From positions 2,216,501-2,280,500 of the forward strand of contig CM050454.1 of the NCBI GenBank assembly GCA_027563935.2: a stretch of DNA of 64,000 nt. The letters run 5' to 3'. Of the stretch, positions 11,775-25,270 are shown in pieces; the first letter of the stretch is position 1; each line of letters starts with the position of its first letter. The position numbers were made by a program, and so were the translations under genes. Under the pieces are notes generated by a model. That model saw only the letters and a list, made by a program, of their open reading frames with translations. It made no database searches and had not been told where the DNA came from. The DNA comes from Costus lasius. Lineage: Eukaryota > Streptophyta > Magnoliopsida > Zingiberales > Costaceae.

Positions 11775-12386
11775 GGCGGTGGCTGAGATTACTGATTCTG
11801 CAGCACTGAGTAAGTCGAATGAAGAGGACTGAAGGAGACTTTAAAGACTCTGCAGCCCACGTACTCTGACCTTTCTCAGCTTCTGAGATATTTAACCTCG
11901 ATCGCTATCTCAAATCGCTTCTTCTCCCATGAATTCAGCTCTTCATTTCTAAGGATTAATATGGAAAATCAACTTTATAATTGATTTGGGAATGCGAGAA
12001 ACTAAGTAGTGTTTCGTGATTCACGAGGGCACCTGCACAGCCATAAAGCACTAGATTTGAAAATACGGGTTACAAAGGATCATGCTGTTACTTATAATCC
12101 GTTTACACTAACTCAAATATAACTCATTTAATTAATTAGGTCAAAATTTATAATTTTAAAACAATTCGAATATAATCGAGTGAATTCGACCTAACCCAAC
12201 TAAGTCATCTAATTAAACTTATTACTTATTAATTTGCTAAGACATGACTTATTAACCTATTTAGACCCGGCTTGATGACTTGACCTGACCTATTGATGAC
12301 CTGTTGGGTCGAGAGTGAGAGAGAGAGAGGAGGAAGACAAGGAGAGTGGGAGATGGGGGCTGACTGGCTGAGGAAGAGGAGGACGG

Positions 12387-12437
<51 letters not shown>

Positions 12438-13390
12438 GAGGGCGATGAAAGAGAGGGGCAGTGGGCGGGTAGGGGGGGAGCTTGAGAGAGGGGTGGGTGG
12501 GGAATTTAGAAAGTTAGGGGTTTTTTTAGAAATAGTTTAATTTATACGAGTTATACGGGTTAACTTATAACTTAAACATAATTATGGTTAATCTGAACTC
12601 ACTAACTTTGTGTTGGGTTGAGTTATGTTGACGAGTTGAATCAAAATTTTTTTTTTGTCACAAGAGTAGCGACAAGTAGAAAAAGTTAACAGTACATAGT
12701 AGTAACATTGTGGCATTCGTCAACGTCGTATGTTAGCTAGATGCCAATATTCATACTAATATGCTATGGATACATGCATTTTCTTATATAATCTTGATTA
12801 AACAAAAATTAATAAAAAAACTGCTATATCCTAAAATCAAATTATATGACGATTCAGGATGATAAAAAAACATAGTACATAGTACACACAAATTTACGTG
12901 GTCTAGCATAAGCCTACATCCACAAGCATTGATGGAGCAAGTTTCACTATCAAAATATCAATAATGTATAACAATATATGAATACCTAATGAATAAACAA
13001 CACCTCTTTGACAATAATCTCTCTTGATATGTGCAAAGAAATCTGTACTTAATTATAAGAACAAAATCTTTTAATCACATATGAAAGATGAAGAGATTTA
13101 CTTTAAGGAAGAATAATTTTTGTCTTTGAACTTGATGTGTTGTTGTAGAAGAGAAAACCTATTAAGCTTATGAAATTCGCATGTGATAAAAAGGCCTCAA
13201 AAAATAAACCATAGAATGCATAATATTGCATATTTACATTAAATTATAGGCTAATGAGTTAGCGGGTTAATGGTTATGCTTCTTAACGGGTTTTTAGTTA
13301 AAATCAAGTCAAATCCAATAAATTTCTACCTTGACTTGAATTTTAATAACCATAGTTGAATCACTTGCTCAACCTTCTCCAAATGAACTC
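11775..13390. other. 5' flank and spacer of gene B
   Basis: This is the counterpart of the flank of gene A: the presumed promoter with the AT box near 11890, then AT-rich spacer with a GA microsatellite at about 12392-12432. Nothing coding is seen. Confidence 0.5.
12392..12432. repeat. (GA)n microsatellite, unit B
   Basis: A GA/AG dinucleotide tract at the same place as in unit A, about 40 bp long. Confidence 0.9.
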
Positions 13391-13399
13391 AACGGTAAG

Positions 13400-15700
13400 A
13401 AATACAAATCAAGTCCAAGCATTGCTTGAACTTGCACAAGAAGGATCACAAGTCTTATATGTTTCTTGTGTTATCAATAATGCATAAGCTGCATAGTCAT
13501 TAAGCCATCTTGGTTTCTTTGTTGGCATAGGAGTTCTAGCTCTATCAATAGTGTACTCTCCTATAACTGGGGTTTCTTCTATCTCATCTGAAGTAGACAA
13601 CTAAATTGGGTTAAACTGTGTACCTCTTTTCAAAAACTTTAAATTTTCCACCTCAAACTCCACCTTCTTATGAAAGCTCTGTGTACAAGTATCAGGAAGC
13701 TACATTTTGCTCTCCTTTAGATTTAAGCATGGATAATTCATCAAACACAACATCTCTGATAATTGCTAATTTTGGTGTATCTCGATTTGGATACCATATT
13801 TTGAATCCTTTTACACCTGTAAGGTAACTAATAAATATGCCCTTTTTCAATCTAGGCTCTAACTTGTTATCGTTAATATGAAAATAAGCATAACAACCAA
13901 ATACTCTTAATTCAGAATAATTAGTAGGATGACCGGATCATACCTCTTCTAAAGTCTTCTATTTAATAAAGATGTTATGAGTCCTATTTAGTAAATAAAA
14001 TGTTGTTATAGCTACTTCTGCCTAAAAAACTTTAAATAGCCAAGAATTTGATAATAGGCAACGCACCATTTTAAGTAAAGTTCTATTTATTCTCTCCGCA
14101 ACACAATTATGCTGTGGAGTGCCTCTAACTATAAGATATCTAATAATGCTTTCATTTTTATAAAATTTATTAAAGTCTCCGCCACAAAATTCCAAACCCT
14201 TATTAGTATGCAAATATTTAACCTTCTTCCCTATTTGTTTTTCAACAAGGGCTTTCTATTGCTTAAAATGGACAAACACATCATTTTTATTTTTCAAAAA
14301 ATAAACTCATACCTTTCTTGAGTAGTCATCAATAAAAGTAAACATATAGCAAACACCACCGTTTGAAGGACATGAAGCAGGTCCCAAAGGTCAAAATAAA
14401 TATAGTCAAGAATATTCTTGGTCTTATGGAGTCCTGTGCTGAAACTGACTCTCGTTTGCTTACCAACTAAACAATGCTCACAAAGGCCCAATTTTGATGT
14501 GAATTGCCTAGAAAGAAGACCCCTTTTACTTAATATAGTCAAACTTTTCTCACTAATAAGCCCAGTCACATATGCCATAACTTGGTGACATCTGTGTTTT
14601 ACATGATAGAAGAAACTAATGCAAAACTTATAATTATATAACCTTGCAACACATATAATTTGCCCACTCGTTGAGCTTTCATCATAACTAAAGCACATTT
14701 TACAACTTTTAAAACATCAGCACTGCCAACAAAATCGTAACCAACAAAATCTAAAGTAGTCAATGATACAAGATTCTTTAACATATCTGAAATATATATA
14801 ACTTTCAAAGTTCAAATAAGTCGAGCATGCATCTTAATTTTGACTGAACCAATACCAACAATATTGTAACGATGATCATTGTCCATTAGCACAACTCCAC
14901 TACTAACAAGTGTGTAAGTGGAACCAATATCTATGGATACAAATGTGAAGTATGCAAGAAGAATCACGAACCCATCCTTTTGTAATCTTGGTCTTATCTT
15001 CAGTTGCTATGAGAACTTCACATTGAATCTCTTCTTCTACCACGTTAGCTTTAACAATTTTTGGCTAGTTATTCTGATCTTTGTATTGCTGTTTATTTTT
15101 CAACTTGAAACAATTTGTCTTGATGTGCTCTATCTTCTTATAGTAGTTGCAAGTTAGGTTTTTATGCTTGGTTCTAGATTTTGACCTTAAATGGTTATTT
15201 CAGCTATAATCTTTATCTGAAGATTTGACTCTAACCATTAAACTTATAGATATGTTGTCTAAACTACTATCAATAAGCTCCTTATCCATAAGGTCTTTTA
15301 GGAATAATAATATTTTTACTTATCCATAAGGTCTTTTAGGAATAATAATATTTTTACTTATCCATAAGGACTTTTAGGAATAATAATATTTTTACTTCTT
15401 CAACTGTCAAAATCTCTTTATTAAATATCAATATATCCCTGAAATACTTATAAGCGGGAGGAAATGAACGAAACAACATAATGGTTTGATCTTCCTTTTC
15501 ATATTTGACCTCAAGATTTTCCAAATCCATTACTATAGATGTAAATTCATCAAGATGAGCTTTAAGTAATGTGCCTTCTGTCATATTGAGTATGTGCATA
15601 CGATGCATAACAACAAGCTTGCTAGTGAGATTCTTGGTCATGTAGATTATGCTGGATAGATTGTGCACAATCTCTACCTAAGAAATAGCTATAACATTTT
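13400..15700 (-). mobile_element. Degenerate Ty1-copia remnant, unit B
   Basis: This is the same inactive gag-integrase remnant as in unit A, on the minus strand. It has a linker piece at 13600-13409, an integrase core piece at 14213-14022 (GTPQHNCVAERINRT), a zinc-binding piece within 14698-14294 (CEHCLVGKQ) and a gag-like piece at 15668-15354. It lacks reverse transcriptase and RNase H. It differs from unit A by a 38-bp repeat present three times in the gag part. Confidence 0.8.
15283..15396. repeat. 38-bp minisatellite, three units
   Basis: A 38-bp unit beginning TATCCATAAGGTCTTTTAGG is repeated three times here, twice in unit C (24888-24963) and once in units A and E. Because 38 is not a multiple of three, each extra unit shifts the copia gag-like frame. 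Confidence 0.9.
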
Positions 15701-16656
15701 CCATGTTTGAACTCAAACTTAAATTCTTACTTATTTGCATAAACGTTGTGGACTTGTACATGCCAATACCACACTAAATTAGATATTCTAATGTGACTGC
15801 AATAATTGAGCAATTAACATGGTCGCAAACTAATAAAATTATAATCAAATGATCTAGGTACGATTTTATTATAGCAATATTACCATATATAGTATTACCT
15901 TTTTATGTCTAAAAACTAAATAAAATATCAATGAAAATTAATATAATTTAGTTCTCTCATCTCTTCTCTCCATAATGTACTCTCTTCTCTCCTTTCTCTG
16001 TCCTCTCTATCTCTTCTATGCATTACGATACAACACGAGTGAGTTGAGCAAGGAGGAGGAGACTTGGCTGTATTTAATAGCGAGGAAAGAAAGAAAATGA
16101 AGATAGAATCCTATTTGTCCTTGTTTAATAGGAAGGACAAATAAAGGAAAGGAAGAAAAATAGCCTCATTTTCTTTTGAAATGCTTTCCGCCCAAATCAA
16201 GTAAAAAACTGAAAATGCATTACAAACGCGAGCTCACGTGCTTGCCATCCACCTCGCCCTCACAAGCACCTCTCCCTCGCTGCGGTCCACGAGCTCTCGT
16301 AGCCATCCATGTGTTCTCGCCCTTGCCTCCGTCCTCCTCACCCTCGCACTCACCGATGCCAACGGCGGCGATGGTGAGGCGGACAGAGGCAAGGGGGAGC
16401 TTGAGCACAAAGGCGAGGACAAGGCAGACAAAGTGCTCGCCCTTAACTTATGTTCACCTTGCCCTTGTTGTTGTCTACCTCGCCATCGCCATCGTCCGCG
16501 CGAGCTTGTGTCCTCCCCATCGTCGCCAAACATACCCAAAATCGTTTGATTCAAGCACGGTCTAATATTATCGTGATAAATTAATATTGTAGTTTAATTT
16601 TCTACAAACTTCATGCCACTCAAAACGCTGAAAGCAGCGGTAGACATCTGCCCTAT
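15701..16656. other. Spacer with GC-rich patch, unit B
   Basis: This is the near-identical counterpart of 6121-7076, including the GC-rich low-complexity patch at about 16180-16540. No gene is seen. Confidence 0.5.
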
Positions 16657-16666
16657 CCTTCATTTG

Positions 16667-17434
16667 GGTCGCGTTTTTGCAGCGGGGTACCGTTCCGCAT
16701 TTATTTTCAGCGGGTACCCCGATCTGCTTTTCCTGAATCTTGGCGTATACAAAAAACTTAATATATTTTCTTAAGGCAATTTCGTATAACATCAACACAA
16801 TTTTATATAACACCTTAAGTTTTTTCACATAACATCTGTCTATTATTGTATAACACATAAATATTTTCGTATAACCTATCAAATCTCAATATAACTTTAT
16901 CTTAACAACTTACTTATATGATATTTAGGTATTATAAAGGTATTATACGATAATATTAAAGTGTTATACGAAAATATTAAGGTGTTATACGATAATAGGT
17001 AGGTGTTATATAAAAATATATAAGTGTTATACGATAATATTAAGGTGTTATATAATATTTTCGTATAACACCTGTCTATTATCGTATAACACCTAAATAT
17101 TATATGATAATATTAAGGTGTTATATAATATTTTCGTATAACACCTATCTATTATCGTATAACACTTAAATATTTTCATATAATCTATCAAATCTCAATA
17201 TAACTTTATCTTAACAACATACTTAAGAAGAATTTTCATATACTACTTACTTTAAGATGAATTTTTTGCAAAGTTATACGATAATTTAAGGTGTTATACG
17301 ATAACTCTGTAAGTATTATACGAAATTATCTTAAGATGAATTTTGCACTGTACCAAGTTGGAAAAAAGCAGATCGGGGCACCCGCTCCACAAAAAAAAAA
17401 AAATGCGAAAGGAGTCCCGCTGCAAAAAATTTTC
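16667..17434. mobile_element. Non-autonomous Mutator-like element, unit B
   Basis: This is the copy of the unit A element at an offset of 9580 bp. It has the same inverted-repeat ends and the same 10-bp flanking duplication CCTTCATTTG, so it was carried by segmental duplication rather than by a new insertion. Confidence 0.8.
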
Positions 17435-17444
17435 CCTTCATTTG

Positions 17445-20103
17445 ATTGACATCTGCGCCTGAGTTATTCAAATTCCAAGCTCACTTGACTCATTACAGTT
17501 TTCGCCGGGGTTGACTTTTGAGCAATCTTTTATGCTTCTAGCGTTCCAAAAGGTTTGACCCGCATGCAACCTTTCAGGAGTGTCATTTTAATGCTGTGTT
17601 CGTTACCATAGTAACCGATGAATTTAACTAGAGTATCGCATAAAAATTTAACTTATGCGGTATCCATCTTTAAGGTCCGCATCAAAGAGTGCCAATGTAT
17701 ATACTCCTTGCATCTTCCGCTAGAGCCATTCCCCTCAAGGGGATGCAAATTGCATGCAACATTTGGGAATTTCCCTTCACAGTAAACATTGAGCTGACCC
17801 TTCCAAGTTCCCTTCAATGTCTCACCGACGGGCACTAAATTTGAGTGAGCGGCTAGGTTTAGGGTAAGGAGTGGGATAGGGTCAAGTCAAATATTTATCG
17901 GGTTTAAGTAACTAACAAATAGTAAGAAATTTAATAAGATTAGGTTTAAAAAAAGTCGAATAGATAATCATGTGTGGTGTTGACCTTTGTGAGTGTTGAC
18001 CTTGGGGGACATCTGATGTTGGATTGATTTGCATATTCTTCATCAAATAGCTAGGTGTCTAGTAGATAATTATATTTGGTGTTGACTTTGTGAGTGTTGA
18101 CCTTGGGGGCATATGATGGAGGATTGATTTGCATATTCTTCATCAAATAGCTAGGTGTCTACAAATTAATGATGAGAGCCTTAAGAGATCACACGTATTC
18201 ATATAATTAACTCTTATTTTTAATGCTAATCAAAGTTCATTATCTATAAAATTAAAATTTATATCATAATAGCATTAAATATTTATTAAAATATAATTTA
18301 TATTAACAACAAGTTGTACTAAATGCATCATAGACATTAGTCAACTCATTCTTACCTATCATTATGACCATGCATCTTAGTCAACTCAATCTTATTCTAT
18401 TGAAGAAAGCACCTCTAAGTGTAGTCTTATTATAAAGCATATCTAAGGGGGCTATTTAATATTTTTTTCATTTTTTACAATTTAATAAAATATTAATCTT
18501 CGATGTAAGTTGCCTAATTAGCTACTCTTTTCATGGAAATTTCTTCACTTGAAAAGTTACCAATTATTTGTGGCCTTTTTTTTCTTTATTGTAGCTCGCC
18601 AAATAGCAACTGAACCCCTGGGTTTTGGTATAAATTATGAAAAAAAAACATGGTGGGGTTGGGTTACATTTACCTATCACAAGTAGCCATACCAAATCTT
18701 GTCATTTACCCCTTCATTTTATGCCATCTTGTCCACGTCTATTTCACATCTCTCACCCTCTCAACAGCAAAAAATATATATATTATAATTTAAAGTACAT
18801 TCACAAACCCCTCAACAACTTCAACTATTACACCAATTGAAATTAAATGAATTCTATCACATCAAAATAAAATTTGATATTTATTAAAATTATATCATAC
18901 TATCATAATATTATATCATAATATCAAAGTTCATTATCTATAAAATTATATCATAATAGCATAATAAATTATATTATATTATATCATAATAGCATAATAT
19001 TATTATATCATAATGAATTCTATAAAAGTTTTTAATAAATTATATCATAATATCAAAGTTCATTATCTATAAAATTATAATTTATATCATAATAGCATTA
19101 AATATTTATTAAAATATAATTTATATTAACAACAAGAAAATAGAGGGATAGCTTCAACACAGTTGACAGTAAGTCTCAGCAACTACTTACTGCACAATTC
19201 ATAATCATTGCAACTATTTTCTTTGACCCCTACACTTTACCAAATTCTAAATTAACACCACTAGTTGGAGATTTTTGGTTAGTTTAATCTAAACCACCCT
19301 CAATTATTTGCGTCTCAAGGCATCATATTTAACTTTATAGTCTGGCTCAAGCACATGCTTAGAACATGGCAGTAGCTTAAAAAAAAAACATTAACACATA
19401 TCTTGGTGCATTAATTTTACCTATTTGTTGGACTTTTCTATAAATATCCACCCTGCTTGATATTTTTTCCGCCTCACGTATAGTGAAGTATACTGAATGA
19501 GTCAATGAACGAGAAGAAATTTCTTCGACAGTTCACAAACGAAAAAACTTTCAGACGAACTTCCTAAAATCTAATTAGTCAAGTGCGACGCCATATCTGT
19601 TTTGATCCAATAAATTTCAGTATTTTGCAAATAATCCAAATAGATTTAATTAATTTAAGAAACACCCTCCCTCAAAATTCTACTCGTTCACTTGCAATTA
19701 ATAATAATATGTTGTATTGAAATTTCAAAACGAGACTGAAGGAGATTCGACATGAACTCCAGGACATTAGGAGCTTTAACCACTACGTAAAAAATGTGTA
19801 AAACTGTTAGTTAGCTCAACTAATAAGATTGTTAGTCGTTGACAATAACATCTTGGCATCGAATTTCGCCTTAAACTATATTACGTTCGTGTAGAAAAGA
19901 AAATTGTTTGAATCATTTTTACGTATAGAAAAGTCAAAAGTTGTCTAATTATAGAACTGTGTAACACAATTGCTACCTGAAATCACGATACAAAAACGTT
20001 TCTAATTTCTAAATATGGAAAAGATACACAGGCCATGCGCGCGCTTATTTCTTCAAACTAGGTATACAGAGGGTAGTCCGCCGGGCGCGAAGCGATTCCC
20101 GCC
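17445..20103. other. Spacer between unit B MULE and gene C
   Basis: This is a near-perfect copy of 7865-10523, with the 102-bp direct repeat at 17961-18160, the AT repeat zone and the D/F-type junction near 19143-19170. No gene is seen. Confidence 0.5.
17961..18160. repeat. 102-bp direct tandem repeat, unit B
   Basis: Two copies start at 17961 and 18063, the same as in unit A. Confidence 0.85.
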
Positions 20104-21354
20104 CTATTTGGTGAATTCGATGGCACAGGTGTTGGCATAAACGTAGGTCGTCTTGAATCCCGAGAAGCCTGCTTGCTTCGCCAAGGCCTCGAACTCCGCT
20201 GCCGTCCGCTCCTTCCCTCCGGGGTTGTGGGCCAGCATCACCAGATCCACGTGCAGGACTTCATGCGTGCGGAGGACCGGCTCCGGTACCGTCAGCACGA
20301 TGCGCTCAACCAGGATCACCTTCCCCTTCTCCGGCAGCGCTTTGTAGCAGTTGGCCAGTACTTTCGCGCAGTGCTCGTCGCTCCAATCATGGAGGATCCA
20401 CTGCAGGGAAAGAGTCAGAACTCAGAGTTTGAAAACAGAGCCTGCTCTGTTTGGTGGAGAGTTAGAGAAATTGACCTTCATGAACATGGCGTCTCCACTC
20501 GGAACGCTCGCGAACATGTCGCCGCCGACGTGCTCCACCCCTGCAGCAAGCAGCGCGGCGGCGCTTTCAGCGGTGAGGGGAAGTTAAGATAGGAGGAGAA
20601 GGTAGGAGAGGAGACTGGAGAGGGAGGGACCTGGAAAGGGGGGCGCTTCGGAGATGACGTGGGGGAGATCGAAGTTGATGCCCTTTATGGCGGGGTACTT
20701 GGCGGTGATCATGGCGAGGGTGGCGCCGATGCCGCCGCCGACGTCGACGATGACGCCTAGGCCGTCGAAGCCGCGGTAGATGTCGAGGAGCTTCTTTGTG
20801 ACGATGACGGAGGCGTTCTTCATGCCCTCGTTGAACACCTTGTTCAAGCGCAGGTCGGTGCCGAAGTACTCGAACGACGTCATGCCGTAGGCCCGGTTGA
20901 AGGGGATGCCGCCGTGCACCACCGCGTCCTTGAGGTGGTACCAGCTCTCCATGAGCACCTTGTCCTGGTTCATCAACACCAGGGCAGCCATGGACACGCC
21001 GTCCTCGTTCTTGGTCAGGTACTTGCACGCCGGTGCGACGCCATACCTCCTCACTACCCGCCCGTCGGCGCCGGTATCGACGGCGCATCTAACGATCTTG
21101 TAGGCGGCCAGAAGGCGGAGGATGCGGTCGACCATGGAAGCGGCCTGGGGGTTCTCGGTCGGCAGCTGGGCGGCGATCTCGGCGGGACTGAGCTTGGCCT
21201 CCAGGCCGGCTCTGGCAAGGATCTCGAGAAGGTCGAGCTCGATCGCGGCCTTGAGGGTCATCACCGGGATGGAGGCGCTCCCCATCGTCATCGCGTACAT
21301 GTACGCCTCTTCGTCCTCCTCCGGCGTAAGCACCCACTCCTCGACGGATCCCAT
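20104..21354 (-). CDS. COMT-like O-methyltransferase copy C (diverged class)
   Basis: This is the sister of copy B, 361 residues, with the same structure: exons 21354-20631, 20540-20476 and 20400-20104, introns 90 and 75 bp. The coding sequence appears identical to B except for one base at 21076 that changes Glu93 to Asp. It has the same altered pocket (Ser160, Phe164, Leu170, Ala181) with an intact SAM motif and catalytic His267, Glu295 and Glu327. Its position 9580 bp from B within an almost identical segment marks it as a very recent duplicate. It should have the same activity as B unless expression differs. A duplicated assembly of a single locus is the main alternative. Confidence 0.9.
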
Positions 21355-21966
21355 GGCGGTGGCTGAGATTACTGATTCTGCAGCACTGAGTAAGTCGAAT
21401 GAAGAGGACTGAAGGAGACTTTAAAGACTCTGCAGCCCACGTACTCTGACCTTTCTCAGCTTCTGAGATATTTAACCTCGATCGCTATCTCAAATCGCTT
21501 CTTCTCCCATGAATTCAGCTCTTCATTTCTAAGGATTAATATGGAAAATCAACTTTATAATTGATTTGGGAATGCGAGAAACTAAGTAGTGTTTCGTGAT
21601 TCACGAGGGCACCTGCACAGCCATAAAGCACTAGATTTGAAAATACGGGTTACAAAGGATCATGCTGTTACTTATAATCCGTTTACACTAACTCAAATAT
21701 AACTCATTTAATTAATTAGGTCAAAATTTATAATTTTAAAACAATTCGAATATAATCGAGTGAATTCGACCTAACCCAACTAAGTCATCTAATTAAACTT
21801 ATTACTTATTAATTTGCTAAGACATGACTTATTAACCTATTTAGACCCGGCTTGATGACTTGACCTGACCTATTGATGACCTGTTGGGTCGAGAGTGAGA
21901 GAGAGAGAGGAGGAAGACAAGGAGAGTGGGAGATGGGGGCTGACTGGCTGAGGAAGAGGAGGACGG

Positions 21967-22037
<71 letters not shown>

Positions 22038-23000
22038 GAGAGGAGGGCGATGAAAGAGAGGGGCAGTGGGCGGGTAGGGGGGGAGCTTGAGAGAGGGGTG
22101 GGTGGGGAATTTAGAAAGTTAGGGGTTTTTTTAGAAATAGTTTAATTTATACGAGTTATACGGGTTAACTTATAACTCAAACATAATTATGGTTAATCTG
22201 AACTCACTAACTTTGTGTTGGGTTGAGTTATGTTGACGAGTTGAATCAAAATTTTTTTTTTGTCACAAGAGTAGCGACAAGTAGAAAAAGTTAACAGTAC
22301 ATAGTAGTAACATTGTGGCATTCGTCAACGTCGTATGTTAGCTAGATGCCAATATTCATACTAATATGCTATGGATACATGCATTTTCTTATATAATCTT
22401 GATTAAACAAAAATTAATAAAAAAACTGCTATATCCTAAAATCAAATTATATGACGATTCAGGATGATAAAAAAACATAGTACATAGTACACACAAATTT
22501 ACGTGGTCTAGCATAAGCCTACATCCACAAGCATTGATGGAGCAAGTTTCACTATCAAAATATCAATAATGTATAACAATATATGAATACCTAATGAATA
22601 AACAACACCTCTTTGACAATAATCTCTCTTGATATGTGCAAAGAAATCTGTACTTAATTATAAGAACAAAATCTTTTAATCACATATGAAAGATGAAGAG
22701 ATTTACTTTAAGGAAGAATAATTTTTGTCTTTGAACTTGATGTGTTGTTGTAGAAGAGAAAACCTATTAAGCTTATGAAATTCGCATGTGATAAAAAGGC
22801 CTCAAAAAATAAACCATAGAATGCATAATATTGCATATTTACATTAAATTATAGGCTAATGAGTTAGCGGGTTAATGGTTATGCTTCTTAACGGGTTTTT
22901 AGTTAAAATCAAGTCAAATCCAATAAATTTCTACCTTGACTTGAATTTTAATAACCATAGTTGAATCACTTGCTCAACCTTCTCCAAATGAACTCAACGG
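21355..23000. other. 5' flank and spacer of gene C
   Basis: This is the counterpart of 11775-13390 with a longer GA microsatellite. A GA-driven frame at 21873-22145 (+) encodes only an RE-repeat peptide and is not a gene. Confidence 0.5.
21972..22032. repeat. (GA)n microsatellite, unit C (longest)
   Basis: This GA dinucleotide tract of about 60 bp is the longest of the four orthologous tracts. Confidence 0.9.
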
Positions 23001-23004
23001 TAAG

Positions 23005-25270
23005 AAATACAAATCAAGTCCAAGCATTGCTTGTACTTGCACAAGAAGGATCACAAGTCTTATATGTTTCTTGTGTTATCAATAATGCATAAGCTGCATA
23101 GTCATTAAGCCATCTTGGTTTCTTTGTTGGCATAGGAGTTCTAGCTCTATCAATAGTGTACTCTCCTATAACTGGGGTTTCTTCTATCTCATCTGAAGTA
23201 GACAACTAAATTGGGTTAAACTGTGTACCTCTTTTCAAAAACTTTAAATTTTCCACCTCAAACTCCACCTTCTTATGAAAGCTCTCTGTACAAGTATCAG
23301 GAAGCTACATTTTGCTCTCCTTTAGATTTAAGCATGGATAATTCATCAAACACAACATCTCTGATAATTGCTAATTTTGGTGTATCTCGATTTGGATACC
23401 ATATTTTGAATCCTTTTACACCTGTAAGGTAACTAATAAATATGCCCTTTTTCGATCTAGGCTCTAACTTGTTATCGTTAATATGAAAATAAGCATAACA
23501 ACCAAATACTCTTAATTCAGAATAATTAGTAGGATGACCGGATCATACCTCTTCTAAAGTCTTCTATTTAATAAAGATGTTATGAGACCTATTTAGTAAA
23601 TAAAATGTTGTTATAGCTACTTCTGCCTAAAAAACTTTAAATAGCCAAGAATTTGATAATAGGCAACGCACCATTTTAAGTAAAGTTCTATTTATTCTCT
23701 CCGCAACACAATTATGCCGTGGAGTGCCTCTAACTATAAGATATCTAATAATGCTTTCATTTTTATAAAATTTATTAAAGTCTCCGCCACAAAATTCCAA
23801 ACCCTTATTAGTATGCAAATATTTAACCTTCTTCCCTATTTGTTTTTCAACAAGGGCTTTCTATTGCTTAAAATGGACAAACACATCATTTTTATTTTTC
23901 AAAAAATAAACTCATACCTTTCTTGAGTAGTCATCAATAAAAGTAAACATATAGCAAACACCACCGTTTGAAGGACATGAAGCAGGTCCCAAAGGTCAAA
24001 ATAAATATAGTCAAGAATATTCTTGGTCTTATGGAGTCCTGTGCTGAAACTGACTCTCGTTTGCTTACCAACTAAACAATGCTCACAAAGGCCCAATTTT
24101 GATGTGAATTACCTACAAAGAAGACCCCTTTTACTTAATATAGTCAAACTTTTCTCACTAATAAGCCCAGTCTCATATGCCATAACTTGGTGACATCTGT
24201 GTTTTACATGTTAGAAGAAACTAATGCAAAACTTATAATTATATAACCTTGCAACACATATAATTTGCCCACTCGTTGAGCTTTCATCATAACTAAAGCA
24301 CATTTTACAACTTTTAAAACATCAGCACTGCCAACAAAATCGTAACCAACAAAATCTAAAGTAGTCAATGATACAAGATTCTTTAACATATCTGAAATAT
24401 ATATAACTTTCAAAGTTCAAATAAGTCGAGCATGCATCTTAATTTTTACTGAACCAATACCAACAATATTGTAACGATGATCATTGTCCATTAGCACAAC
24501 TCCACTACTAACAAGTGTGTAAGTGGAACCAATATCTATGGATACAAATGTGAAGTATGCAAGAAGAATCACGAACCCATCCTTTTGTAATCTTGGTCTT
24601 ATCTTCAGTTGCTATGAGAACTTCACATTGAATCTCTTCTTCTACCACGTTAGCTTTAACAATTTTTGGCTAGTTATTCTGATCTTTGTATTGCTGTTTA
24701 TTTTTCAACTTGAAACAATTTGTCTTGATGTGCTCTATCTTCTTATAGTAGTTGCAAGTTAGGTTTTTAAGCTTGGTTCTAGATTTTGACCTTAAATAGT
24801 TATTTCAGCTATAATCTTTATCTGAAGATTTGACTCTAACCATTAAACTTATAGATATGTTGTCTAAACTACTATCAATAAGCTCCTTATCCATAAGGTC
24901 TTTTAGGAATAATAATATTTTTACTTATCCATAAGGTCTTTTAGGAATAATAATATTTTTACTTCTTCAAATGTCAAAATCTCTTTATTAAATATCAATA
25001 TATCCCTGAAATACTTATAAGCGGGAGGAAATGAACGAAACAACATAATGGTTTGATCTTCCTTTTCATATTTGACCTCAAGATTTTCCAAATCCATTAC
25101 TATAGATGTAAATTCATCAAGATGAGCTTTAAGTAATGTGCCTTCTGTCATATTGAGTATGTGCATACGATGCATAACAACAAGCTTGCTAGTGAGATTC
25201 TTGGTCATGTAGATTATGCTGGATAGATTGTGCACAATCTCTACCTAAGAAATAGCTATAACATTTTCCA
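23005..25270 (-). mobile_element. Degenerate Ty1-copia remnant, unit C
   Basis: This is the same remnant as in unit B: linker piece 23205-23014, integrase core 23818-23627 (with PRHNC for PQHNC), zinc-binding piece 24096-23899 and gag-like piece 25235-24921. It carries two units of the 38-bp repeat and lacks reverse transcriptase. It is inactive. Confidence 0.8.
24888..24963. repeat. 38-bp minisatellite, two units
   Basis: Two copies of the unit start at 24888 and 24926; there are three at the matching place in unit B. Confidence 0.9.

Larger units (their letters stand above)
6152..15730. repeat. 9.58-kb segmental tandem duplication, copy 1
   Basis: This segment (spacer, MULE, gene B, GA tract, copia remnant) is repeated immediately to the right with an offset of 9580 bp. 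The two copies are almost identical by eye. The left breakpoint is bracketed by a C/T difference at 6151 versus 15731. Differences I found include one codon in the COMT gene, the GA tract length, one 38-bp repeat unit and scattered single bases. The offset shifts from 9580 to 9605 after the GA tract and to 9567 after the 38-bp repeat. Confidence 0.85.

Noticed and set aside
21873..22145. RE-repeat protein encoded through the GA tract of unit C
   Set aside because: It is a translation of a dinucleotide microsatellite whose length varies between units.
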